Below, piece after piece: positions 1 through 5,820 of a stretch of 14,553 bases of DNA (position 1 is its first letter; every line of letters begins with the position of its first letter). The stretch spans positions 1-14,553 of the forward strand of contig CAYVAU010000035.1 of assembly GCA_964448445.1 (NCBI GenBank), given 5' to 3'. Position numbers and translations under genes: made by a program. This DNA is from B73-G16 sp964448445. GTDB taxonomy: Bacteria > Desulfobacterota > B13-G15. The notes beneath the pieces are model-generated. The model did no database searches, was not told the DNA's origin, and saw only the letters and a program-made list of their open reading frames with translations.

Positions 1-55
1 TCCCCAGGGTGGTACCTATGTCCATACCCATGCACCACCGAGCCCCGACAGGGCC
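1..55. other. Upstream flank of the aro promoter, no gene seen
   Basis: No coding region or RNA gene is recognisable in these bases. There is an imperfect inverted repeat, GGTGGT at 8-13 and ACCACC at 34-39, enclosing a small TATG/CATA repeat at 17-20 and 23-26. It could be part of an upstream gene's terminator or a regulator site, but there is no U-tract and the window edge cuts off the context. The last part (39-50) belongs to the element shared with the trp promoter. Confidence 0.3.
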
Positions 56-65
56 TTGACAAAGG
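39..65 (+). repeat. 27-bp promoter element, aro copy (inverted partner at 14525-14551)
   Basis: The stretch consists of CGAGCCCCGACA, five bases, then TTGACAAAGG. The same arrangement with the same five-base gap lies on the minus strand upstream of the trp leader. I count 24 of 27 identical positions. It includes the -35 box and a near-palindrome, CAGGGCCTTG at 49-58. It may be an operator read by a regulator common to both operons, or a remnant of the duplication that produced both leaders. The similarity is seen directly; the function is inferred. Confidence 0.6.
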
Positions 66-84
66 TCCCGAAAGGGGCTAATAG
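56..84 (+). promoter_or_regulatory. Sigma-70-type promoter of the aro operon
   Basis: A perfect -35 hexamer TTGACA (56-61), a 17-base spacer and a good -10 hexamer TAATAG (79-84) match the bacterial housekeeping consensus. Transcription would begin about 6-8 bases beyond the -10 box, at roughly 90-92. That coincides with the ATG of the leader peptide at 91, so the transcript may be leaderless or nearly so. All genes to aroC are close-packed behind it, and no other promoter is obvious. Confidence 0.8.
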
Positions 85-90
85 AAAGCG

Positions 91-162
91 ATGATGAAGT
101 TGTCTTTTGCTCAGAATTACTTTTACTTTCCTTATTGGGCCGGGGGCTCCGCCCACGGCTGA
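91..162 (+). CDS. Pan-aromatic attenuation leader peptide (23 aa)
   Basis: The short frame opens with ATG ATG AAG and ends with TGA at 160-162. Its aromatic residues are Phe6, Tyr10, Phe11, Tyr12, Phe13, Tyr15 and Trp16; the core reads NYFYFPYW. Seven of 23 residues are aromatic and all three aromatic amino acids occur, as expected if ribosome stalling reports shortage of any of them. An in-frame TAG at 82-84 excludes an earlier start. There is no convincing Shine-Dalgarno, only GAAAG just upstream. The stop codon directly follows the RNA segment that forms the antiterminator (149-159), as in classical attenuators. Leader peptides rich in the regulated amino acid are well known, for example trpL and pheL. 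Placing one with F, Y and W codons before the common-pathway genes is the inference here. Confidence 0.85.
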   Translation: MMKLSFAQNYFYFPYWAGGSAHG

Positions 163-261
163 AGAGGCGCAGTAGGCAAGAAGGGCCGTGGGCGGAGGAA
201 ACGCCCACGGCCCTTCTTTTTTAGGGGAAGGGCCGTGAGGCAGAAAAACCTCACGGCCCTT
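139..261 (+). promoter_or_regulatory. aro attenuator: six alternately pairing RNA segments
   Basis: Six segments can pair with their neighbours. Segment 1 (139-147, GCCGGGGGC) pairs with segment 2 (151-159) with one G-A mismatch. Segment 2 extended (149-159, CCGCCCACGGC) is the perfect 11-bp complement of segment 3 (185-195). Segment 3 (178-194) pairs with segment 4 (202-218) as terminator 1. Segment 4 (206-216) pairs perfectly over 11 bp with segment 5 (227-237). Segment 5 (228-240) pairs with segment 6 (249-261) as terminator 2. A ribosome stalled near Tyr15/Trp16 would cover segment 1 and favour 2:3 plus 4:5, which dismantles both terminators. A ribosome reaching the stop codon covers segment 2 and allows 3:4 and 5:6. 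The complementarity is seen; the switching logic follows the known trp/phe attenuators. Confidence 0.8.
178..222 (+). terminator. Intrinsic terminator 1 of the aro leader
   Basis: This is a perfect 17-bp stem: AAGAAGGGCCGTGGGCG (178-194) against 202-218, with a seven-base loop (195-201). The T-run is 217-222. It lies between the leader peptide and aroA', so it can only act as a regulated attenuator or reduce read-through into the operon. Its 5' arm is also claimed by the antiterminator segment at 149-159. Confidence 0.9.
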
Positions 262-268
262 TTAATTT
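228..268 (+). terminator. Intrinsic terminator 2 of the aro leader
   Basis: A perfect 13-bp stem, AAGGGCCGTGAGG (228-240) against 249-261, has an eight-base A-rich loop and is followed by a T/A tract (262-268). It lies only nine bases before the aroA' ribosome binding site. The arms start with the same AAGGGCCGTG as terminator 1, so the 3' arm of terminator 1 can also pair with this 5' arm. It probably acts as a back-up terminator under the same control. Confidence 0.8.
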
Positions 269-275
269 AGGGGGC

Positions 276-285
276 TAAGGAGGTG
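276..285 (+). promoter_or_regulatory. Perfect Shine-Dalgarno sequence of aroA'
   Basis: TAAGGAGGTG is complementary over ten bases to the canonical 3' end of bacterial 16S rRNA. It sits four bases before the ATG at 290. The strong site suggests that control of the operon is transcriptional, with efficient translation once the leader is read through. Confidence 0.85.
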
Positions 286-289
286 TCCA

Positions 290-1078
290 ATGGGGAAACT
301 CGTGAGGTGGAAGAGGATCTTCAAAGGCCATCCCCCGAAGACGGTCATCGTCCCCATGGACCATGGTGTAACTTCGGGCCCCATCGAGGGAATAAGGGAT
401 ATGGAGAGGGCCTTGAGGAAGGTTCAGGGAGGGGCCGATGCCGTCGTGATCCACAAAGGGGTCCTGAAGGGGCTGGAGGGGGTCCTGGAAGGAAATTGCG
501 GGGTGATCGTTCACCTTTCCGCCAGCCACTCCTTTTCCCCTTCTGCCAACTCCAAAGTGCTGGTCGGCGAGGTTCAGGAGGCCTTGAGGCTCGGGGCAGA
601 TGGGGTCTCAGTCCACATAAACCTTGGGGACGATCTCGATAGGGATATGCTACGGGATCTGGGGCTGGTCGCTAAAGAGGCGGACAGGTGGGGGGTGCCT
701 CTTTTGGCGATGGTATATCCGCGGGGAAAGGGGGTGAAGGATCCCTATGACCCCAACCTGGTCGCCCACGGGGCGAGGTTGGGAGCGGAGCTTGGGGCCG
801 ATGTGGTGAAGGTCCCCTACACGGGGAGTCCCGAGACCTTCAGGAAGGTGGTCGAAGGGTGCTTTGTGCCCGTAGTGATAGCGGGAGGGCCCAAGGTCTC
901 AAGTGAGAGGGAACTCTTGGAGATGGTCAAGGGGGCCATGGAGGCTGGGGCTGCCGGGCTTTCGATAGGAAGAAACGTCTTTCAGCATCAGGATCCACCC
1001 AAAATCCTTAAGGCCCTAAGGGCCATAGTCCATGAAGGAACAGGGATCCAAGAGGCCTTAGAAATCTTAGGAGGTTAG
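290..1078 (+). CDS. aroA': 2-amino-3,7-dideoxy-D-threo-hept-6-ulosonate (ADH) synthase
   Basis: This class I aldolase of the archaeal FBP aldolase/ADH synthase family (262 aa, full length) is cytosolic. In the archaeal pathway it condenses aspartate semialdehyde with 6-deoxy-5-ketofructose 1-phosphate, replacing DAHP synthase. Visible features are VPMDHG with Asp24, YPRG at 143-146, the Schiff-base lysine Lys174 in DVVKVPYTG, GGPK at 199-202 and the phosphate-binding SIGRNVFQH at 225-233. The start is fixed by the strong ribosome binding site at 276-285. Fructose-bisphosphate aldolases of the same fold are similar, but the next gene encodes the dedicated partner enzyme, so ADH synthase is strongly favoured. 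The protein is a bare TIM barrel with no ACT or other regulatory domain, so feedback would have to come from elsewhere, most likely the attenuator. Confidence 0.92.
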   Translation: MGKLVRWKRIFKGHPPKTVIVPMDHGVTSGPIEGIRDMERALRKVQGGADAVVIHKGVLKGLEGVLEGNCGVIVHLSASHSFSPSANSKVLVGEVQEALRLGADGVSVHINLGDDLDRDMLRDLGLVAKEADRWGVPLLAMVYPRGKGVKDPYDPNLVAHGARLGAELGADVVKVPYTGSPETFRKVVEGCFVPVVIAGGPKVSSERELLEMVKGAMEAGAAGLSIGRNVFQHQDPPKILKALRAIVHEGTGIQEALEILGG

Positions 1079-1080
1079 CC

Positions 1081-2076
1081 ATGGGCAGGGTGATATGGGT
1101 AAAAGTGGATCCATGGAACAAAAAGCTTGTCACCACTGCCCTTGAGGGCGGAGCTGATGCCGTTATGGTCCCAGAGGGTTATGAACAGGAAGTAAAAAGG
1201 CTTGGTCTGATCCCGGTAATCAGCCCTCGGGGGGACTTGAAGCTTGGAGAAGATGTCATCGAGTGGCAGATCAAAGACAAGGAGGATGAAGAGGAGGTCA
1301 TCCGCCTGGCTAAAGAAAAGAAGGTGATCGTCAGGACTTCGGATTGGACAGTCATACCCTTTGAGAACCTAGTGGCGCGCACAGAGAACGTGGTGGCCGA
1401 GGTCACCTCCAAAGAGGAGGCCCGCTTGCTTTCCGGTGTCCTGGAGAAGGGGGTTAGGCATCTCCTTATAAACGTCACCGATCTCAAAGAGCTCAAGGAG
1501 ATCTTGGCCGAGCTTAAAGGGGAAGAGGAGACCGTAGAGCTGCTTGAGGCAGAGGTAGAAGGGGTGAGGCCCCTTGGGTTGGGGGATAGGGTCTGTGTCG
1601 ATACCTGTTCGAATCTGACCGAAGGCCAGGGAATGCTCGTGGGCAACACTTCCCGGGCCCTCTTCCTTGTGCATGCTGAGGTTATGGAGAATCCTTATGT
1701 GGAACCCAGGCCCTTCAGGGTCAATGCCGGCTGTGTCCATGCCTACATCAAGACTCCCGAAGGCCGTACCCGTTACCTCAGCGAACTGGAAGCCGGAGAC
1801 GAGGTCTTGGTTACCGATCATCAGGGGCGGGCCCAGAGGGCAGTGGTTGGAAGGGTGAAGATAGAGAGGAGGCCCCTGGTTCTGGTCAGGGCGAGGATTA
1901 ACGAACGCTCCTTTTCCACAATCCTTCAAAACGCCGAAACCATCAGGTTGACCACCCCAGAGGGGAAGGGCAAGTCGGTAGTGGAGCTGAAGAAGGGCGA
2001 CAGAGTCCTCGTCCATGTAGACGATGGGGCGAGGCACTTCGGCTACAAGATCACCGAGACCATTATCGAGAGATGA
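1081..2076 (+). CDS. aroB': 3-dehydroquinate synthase II
   Basis: In the archaeal-type route this NAD-dependent enzyme oxidatively deaminates and cyclises ADH to 3-dehydroquinate, replacing AroB. The 331-residue protein shows the family's hallmark C-terminal half: VGNTSRALFLVH at 187-198, RPFRVNAGCVHAYI at 210-223, the RYLSEL segment at 231-236 and the DDGARHFG end motif at 314-321. Length is normal. It starts two bases after the aroA' stop, with AGGAGG inside the end of aroA', so the two are translationally linked. It overlaps aroA by four bases (ATGA). It shares no homology with classical AroB, so the assignment rests on these motifs and on the aroA' neighbour. Confidence 0.93.
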   Translation: MGRVIWVKVDPWNKKLVTTALEGGADAVMVPEGYEQEVKRLGLIPVISPRGDLKLGEDVIEWQIKDKEDEEEVIRLAKEKKVIVRTSDWTVIPFENLVARTENVVAEVTSKEEARLLSGVLEKGVRHLLINVTDLKELKEILAELKGEEETVELLEAEVEGVRPLGLGDRVCVDTCSNLTEGQGMLVGNTSRALFLVHAEVMENPYVEPRPFRVNAGCVHAYIKTPEGRTRYLSELEAGDEVLVTDHQGRAQRAVVGRVKIERRPLVLVRARINERSFSTILQNAETIRLTTPEGKGKSVVELKKGDRVLVHVDDGARHFGYKITETIIER

Positions 2077-3296
2077 AGGAGATAGCCGTAAAGATCCCAC
2101 CTTCAAAAAGCCACACCCATCGCGCCTTCCTCTGTGCGGCCCTTGCTCGAGGGAAGAGCAAGATCCACGATCCCCTTCTCTCCGAGGACACCCTTTACAC
2201 CCTCAAGGCCATTGAGGCCTTGGGGGTTTCCACGGAGAGGCGAGGGGGCACTTTGGTCATAAAGGGAGGGGTTCTTCGCACACCCCGGGATCCCCTATAC
2301 CTCGGAAACTCAGGGACCTCCTTGAGGCTGCTTACGGCCATCTGCTGCCTGGTCCCAGGTTCGGTCATCCTCACCGGTTCCGAAAGGCTCAAGCAGAGGC
2401 CAGTGGGACCCCTTGTAGAGGCCCTGAGGCGGTGGGGAGGCAAGGTCGAAGACAGAGAGGGGTTTCCTCCGGTCAAGGTTTCAGGGGGAGGGCTAAGGGG
2501 AGGAAGGACAGAGGTGGATCTTACCCTTTCGAGCCAGTTCCTCTCTGCACTCCTGCTGGTTGCCCCCTATGTGCGGGAAGAGGCAAGTATACGGACCTTA
2601 ACTCGAGGGGTTTCCCGTCCCTATGTGGAGGTAACCCGTGAGGTCATGGAGGCCTTTGGGATCTCCGTAAAGGTGGAGCGGGATACCTACAGGGTCCCAA
2701 AGGGGACCTACCAGGGTACCGATTACGCCGTCCCCCCGGATCCTTCCTCGGCCACCTATCCCTTGATGGCAGGGGCCTTAATGGGAATCAGGGTGAAGGT
2801 TTTGGGCCTCAGCGCCAGAGGGAACCATCCTGACCTCGGTTTTTTGCGCCTTCTGGAAGCCATGGGTGCCGAGGTCAAGATAGATTCCGATGGGGTCTCG
2901 GTCAGAGGGGGAGACCTTAAGGGAATAGAGATGGAGGTAGCCGATATGCCGGATTCGGTCCCTGCCCTCGCGGTGCTGGGTGCCTTTGCCCAAGGGGAGA
3001 CGGTGATAAAGGGGATCGGGCACCTGAGATATAAGGAGTCAGACCGGATCCAGGCTATAACCCAAGGCCTCACTGCCATGGGGATAGAGGTTGAGGCCTC
3101 AGAAGGACAATTGAGGATCAAAGGGGGGCGCCCTCGTCCTGCCTTAATAGATTCCCATAACGACCACCGCATAGCCATGGCCTTCGCCATGGCCTCTCTT
3201 AGGGTCCCGGGCCTGATGGTCTCCAATCCCGAATGTGTGGCCAAATCCTTTCCCGACTTCTGGCAGGTCTTCTCGAGGATAAAGGAGGGCCTATGA
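2073..3296 (+). CDS. aroA: EPSP synthase (3-phosphoshikimate 1-carboxyvinyltransferase)
   Basis: AroA transfers enolpyruvate from PEP to shikimate 3-phosphate. The 407-residue protein has both halves of the inverted-barrel fold. Visible are PPSKSHTHRAF with Lys12, Ser13 and Arg17; LGNSGTSLRLL at 77-87; SERLKQRPVGPL at 103-114; SSQ at 153-155; catalytic Asp294 in MPDSVPAL; KESDR at 321-325; and NDHRIAMAFA at 363-372. Two oddities stand out. Only about eight residues precede PPSKS, fewer than in many homologues. The position matching Pro101 of the E. coli enzyme is Leu86. The ATG overlaps the aroB' stop (ATGA) with only a weak ribosome binding site, suggesting coupled translation. The symbol aroA here is EPSP synthase, unrelated to aroA' above. 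Confidence 0.96.
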   Translation: MKEIAVKIPPSKSHTHRAFLCAALARGKSKIHDPLLSEDTLYTLKAIEALGVSTERRGGTLVIKGGVLRTPRDPLYLGNSGTSLRLLTAICCLVPGSVILTGSERLKQRPVGPLVEALRRWGGKVEDREGFPPVKVSGGGLRGGRTEVDLTLSSQFLSALLLVAPYVREEASIRTLTRGVSRPYVEVTREVMEAFGISVKVERDTYRVPKGTYQGTDYAVPPDPSSATYPLMAGALMGIRVKVLGLSARGNHPDLGFLRLLEAMGAEVKIDSDGVSVRGGDLKGIEMEVADMPDSVPALAVLGAFAQGETVIKGIGHLRYKESDRIQAITQGLTAMGIEVEASEGQLRIKGGRPRPALIDSHNDHRIAMAFAMASLRVPGLMVSNPECVAKSFPDFWQVFSRIKEGL

Positions 3297-4867
3297 GGAT
3301 AGGGATCATAGGCGGGACCGGATCCATGGGAAGGTGGTTCGAGGGCTTTTTCAGGCGACAGGGACTGGAGGTCCTGGTCGGGGGGAAGGCTCGGGGGATT
3401 GCTCCTCATCGGATCGCTAAAGAGGCGGATGTGGTGATTCTGTCCGTACCCCTTGGGGAGACCTTAAAGGTGATAGAGGAGATCGGGCCTTTGCTGCGCA
3501 AAGAGCAGCTTTTTATGGATTTTTCCTCTGTGAAGGTGCTCCCAGTAAAGGCCATGGTCGAACGGAGCCAGGCGGCAGTCATCGGGGCCCATCCCCTCTT
3601 CGGTCCAAGGGCGAGGCTGGAGGAGGGGCTTTCCCTTTGCCTGTGCCCCGCCCGGGGGGCAGATAATTGGGTCCCGAAGATAAGGGGAATCTTCGAGAAA
3701 GGAGGGCTTCGGGTGATCATCTCAAGCCCCGACGAGCACGACAGGGCCATGGCCCTCCTGCAGGTGGTCCACCACCTCTCAAACCTCGCCCTGGGTCTCC
3801 AAGTCCTGAAGGCAGGAGGCCGGAAGCTCTTTCCCCTCTTCACCCCCTCTTTCAGGAGGCGGATGGAGTTGCTTGAAAGTATCCTCGGGGAGAACCCCTC
3901 CCTTTACGGTGAGATGGTGAGGATGAACCCTTACTGCCAAGGGGCCCTTATGGAATTCTCCGAGCTCCTCAAGGAACTGGAGCAGAAAGCCTTCAGGGGA
4001 GGATTGGACGAGGTGTTTCGACCTCTCAGGGACTCGTTCCTTGGAGAAGGCCAAAGCAAAAGGATCGCCTATTTGGGTCCTGAGGGGACCTTCAGTCATG
4101 CTTTAGCCCTCAAACTCAAGGGGGAAGGAGGAGAACTCCTGCCTATGTCCTCCCTGAAGGAGGTATTCAGAGCCGCAGAGAGGGGGGATGCGGATTTTGC
4201 CCTTGTCCCGGTGGAGAACTCTCAGGAGGGGATGGTCAACGAGACCCATGACCTCCTGTTGGAAACGCCCTTGGAGATCCAGGGGGAGGTCTTTTTGCGG
4301 GTCTCTTATGTTCTGGCCTCCAAGACCGAAGGACTTAAAGGGATAAGGAGGGTCTTTTCCCATCCCCAAGCACTCGCTCAGTGCAGGAGGTGGCTTGGGG
4401 AGAACCTCCCTTGGGCGGAGGAGGTTTCGGTGGCCAGTACCGCCCAGGCAGCCCTTATGGCTCTGAAAGAAGGCGGGACTGCGGCTCTGGTGGCCGAGGG
4501 GACGGCCACCTACTATGGACTTCAGGTCCTGGCCAGGGGAATAGAGGATTCCCCCCAAAACACCACCCGTTTTTTCCTCCTGGGGCGTTCTCCCTTCCCC
4601 GCTCCCTTGAAGGGAAGGAAGGGAAGCATCTGCTTCCTCCTGCCCCATGTCCCCGGTGCCCTCCACAGGGCCCTTGAGCCCTTTGCCAGAGAGGGGATAA
4701 ACCTCACCAGGATCGTTTCGCGACCGCTCAAGGGATCCTCCTGGGAGTATGTTTTCTTTGTTGATTTCGAATGGGGCGAAGACGAAAGGGTCCGACGGGC
4801 CTTGGAGGAGTTAAAAGGGAAGGCCGCCATGGTGAAGCTCCTCGGAAGTTATGGAGTGATCGAATGA
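3293..4867 (+). CDS. tyrA-pheA: Fused prephenate dehydrogenase and prephenate dehydratase (TyrA-PheA)
   Basis: One 524-residue protein would turn prephenate into either 4-hydroxyphenylpyruvate or phenylpyruvate. Residues 1 to about 250 are TyrA: NAD-binding GIIGGTGSMG (4-13), VILSVPLGET (48-57), HPLFGP with His100, EHD at 148-150, then an all-helical dimerisation region. Residues 257-430 are the dehydratase: YLGPEGTFSHA (260-270), VPVENSQEG (305-313) and NTTRF (423-427). Residues about 445-524 form an ACT domain with GALHRAL and SRP, the usual site of Phe feedback. There is no chorismate mutase domain; that activity is fused to the next gene. The start at 3293 overlaps the aroA stop (ATGA) and begins the Rossmann strand directly; longer frames upstream lie inside aroA. 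TyrA-AroQ-PheA trifunctional fusions are known in archaea such as Archaeoglobus; the version without AroQ is less usual. Confidence 0.93.
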   Translation: MRIGIIGGTGSMGRWFEGFFRRQGLEVLVGGKARGIAPHRIAKEADVVILSVPLGETLKVIEEIGPLLRKEQLFMDFSSVKVLPVKAMVERSQAAVIGAHPLFGPRARLEEGLSLCLCPARGADNWVPKIRGIFEKGGLRVIISSPDEHDRAMALLQVVHHLSNLALGLQVLKAGGRKLFPLFTPSFRRRMELLESILGENPSLYGEMVRMNPYCQGALMEFSELLKELEQKAFRGGLDEVFRPLRDSFLGEGQSKRIAYLGPEGTFSHALALKLKGEGGELLPMSSLKEVFRAAERGDADFALVPVENSQEGMVNETHDLLLETPLEIQGEVFLRVSYVLASKTEGLKGIRRVFSHPQALAQCRRWLGENLPWAEEVSVASTAQAALMALKEGGTAALVAEGTATYYGLQVLARGIEDSPQNTTRFFLLGRSPFPAPLKGRKGSICFLLPHVPGALHRALEPFAREGINLTRIVSRPLKGSSWEYVFFVDFEWGEDERVRRALEELKGKAAMVKLLGSYGVIE

Positions 4868-5820
4868 TGAGAGAGATCCTCAAGCTCAGAGAGGAGATAG
4901 AGGGGATAGACAGGGAGATCGTGGGGCTACTGGATAGGAGAATGGCCTTGGTGGAGAAGCTGGGGAGGCTCAAGGCCAAGGAGGGGCTTCCCTTAAGGGA
5001 TCTCGAGAGGGAGAGGGATCTTTTGGAACGCCTTTCCGGTATGTCCCTTAAAGCCCTAAGATCAGGAGAGCTTCAGGGCATCTATAGGATTGTGTTCGCC
5101 CAATCGGTCCTGAGGCAAAGGGAACTCCTCCACAGGGGCCCCAACCCCTTTCCGATCTGCGTCTCCGTCTTGGCTTCCTCCAAGGAAGAGGCCGAAAGGA
5201 TGATCGAGGAGGTATCACAGAAGGCTGAGATGGTGGAACTGAGGATTGACAGCTTGGGGGATGCTCTTCCTGAAATACCCCAAGGCCTTCCCCTAGTCCT
5301 CACCAACCGGAAGAGGGAAGAAGGAGGGTTCTTCGAGGGGTCAGAGAGGGAAAGGGTGAGGAGGCTCAAGGAGGCCACCCTAGCCCTCCGCCCTCGGTAT
5401 GTGGACCTTGAGGCCTCAACCCCTGAGGACTTAAAGGAAGAGATCTTGGAGATGGGGGTGGATGTTATCCTCTCGCAACATGATTTCTCCCAGACGCCTC
5501 CTCCTGAGGAGCTACTTGCACGGCTCGACGGGATGATTTGCCCTGGTTCAGCCCTTTACAAGGTCGTCACCATGGCCCAAGGGCCAGAGGATTCCCTGAA
5601 GGTGCTTTTGTTTTTGGCCGAAGCAAAAAGGCGAGGCCACAGTGTAGTGGGGCATGCCATGGGCGAACACGGACGCCTCTCCCGGATCCTCGGCCCCTTC
5701 TTTGGGGCTTCTTTTGTTTACGCCTCTGCCGGAAAGGGAAAGGAGGCCGCACCTGGGCAGATGACCCCTGAGGAGCTCAGGGAGGGATGGATGCTGCTTG
5801 GGAGGTGGTTGAATGGGTAA
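4864..5820 (+). CDS. aroQ-aroD: Fused chorismate mutase and type I 3-dehydroquinate dehydratase (AroQ-AroD)
   Basis: This 318-residue protein joins two non-consecutive activities. Residues 1 to about 92 are an AroQ-class helical chorismate mutase: LREEIEGIDREIVGLLDRR, then KLGRLKAKEGLPLRDLERE with the expected Lys/Asp/Arg set, and a closing helix with FAQSVLRQRE. Residues about 96-318 are type I dehydroquinase: ELRID at 125-129, the catalytic His206 in SQHDF, the Schiff-base Lys233 in ALYKVVTMA, GEHGRLSRILG (267-277) and AAPGQ (295-299). Two tandem ATGs are possible. The first (4864) has GGAG seven bases upstream and overlaps the tyrA-pheA stop; the second is at 4867. Both halves look catalytically intact, so the protein should serve both the common pathway (step 3) and the Phe/Tyr branch. 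Confidence 0.93.
   Translation: MMREILKLREEIEGIDREIVGLLDRRMALVEKLGRLKAKEGLPLRDLERERDLLERLSGMSLKALRSGELQGIYRIVFAQSVLRQRELLHRGPNPFPICVSVLASSKEEAERMIEEVSQKAEMVELRIDSLGDALPEIPQGLPLVLTNRKREEGGFFEGSERERVRRLKEATLALRPRYVDLEASTPEDLKEEILEMGVDVILSQHDFSQTPPPEELLARLDGMICPGSALYKVVTMAQGPEDSLKVLLFLAEAKRRGHSVVGHAMGEHGRLSRILGPFFGASFVYASAGKGKEAAPGQMTPEELREGWMLLGRWLNG

Noticed and set aside
290..1078. aroA' product as an ordinary fructose-bisphosphate aldolase
   Set aside because: Fold and motifs are shared, but its position directly before DHQ synthase II in an aro operon, behind an aromatic leader, makes ADH synthase far more likely.
1369..2106. Minus-strand frame opposite aroB' (245 codons)
   Set aside because: Antisense shadow of a well-supported gene; no domain visible.
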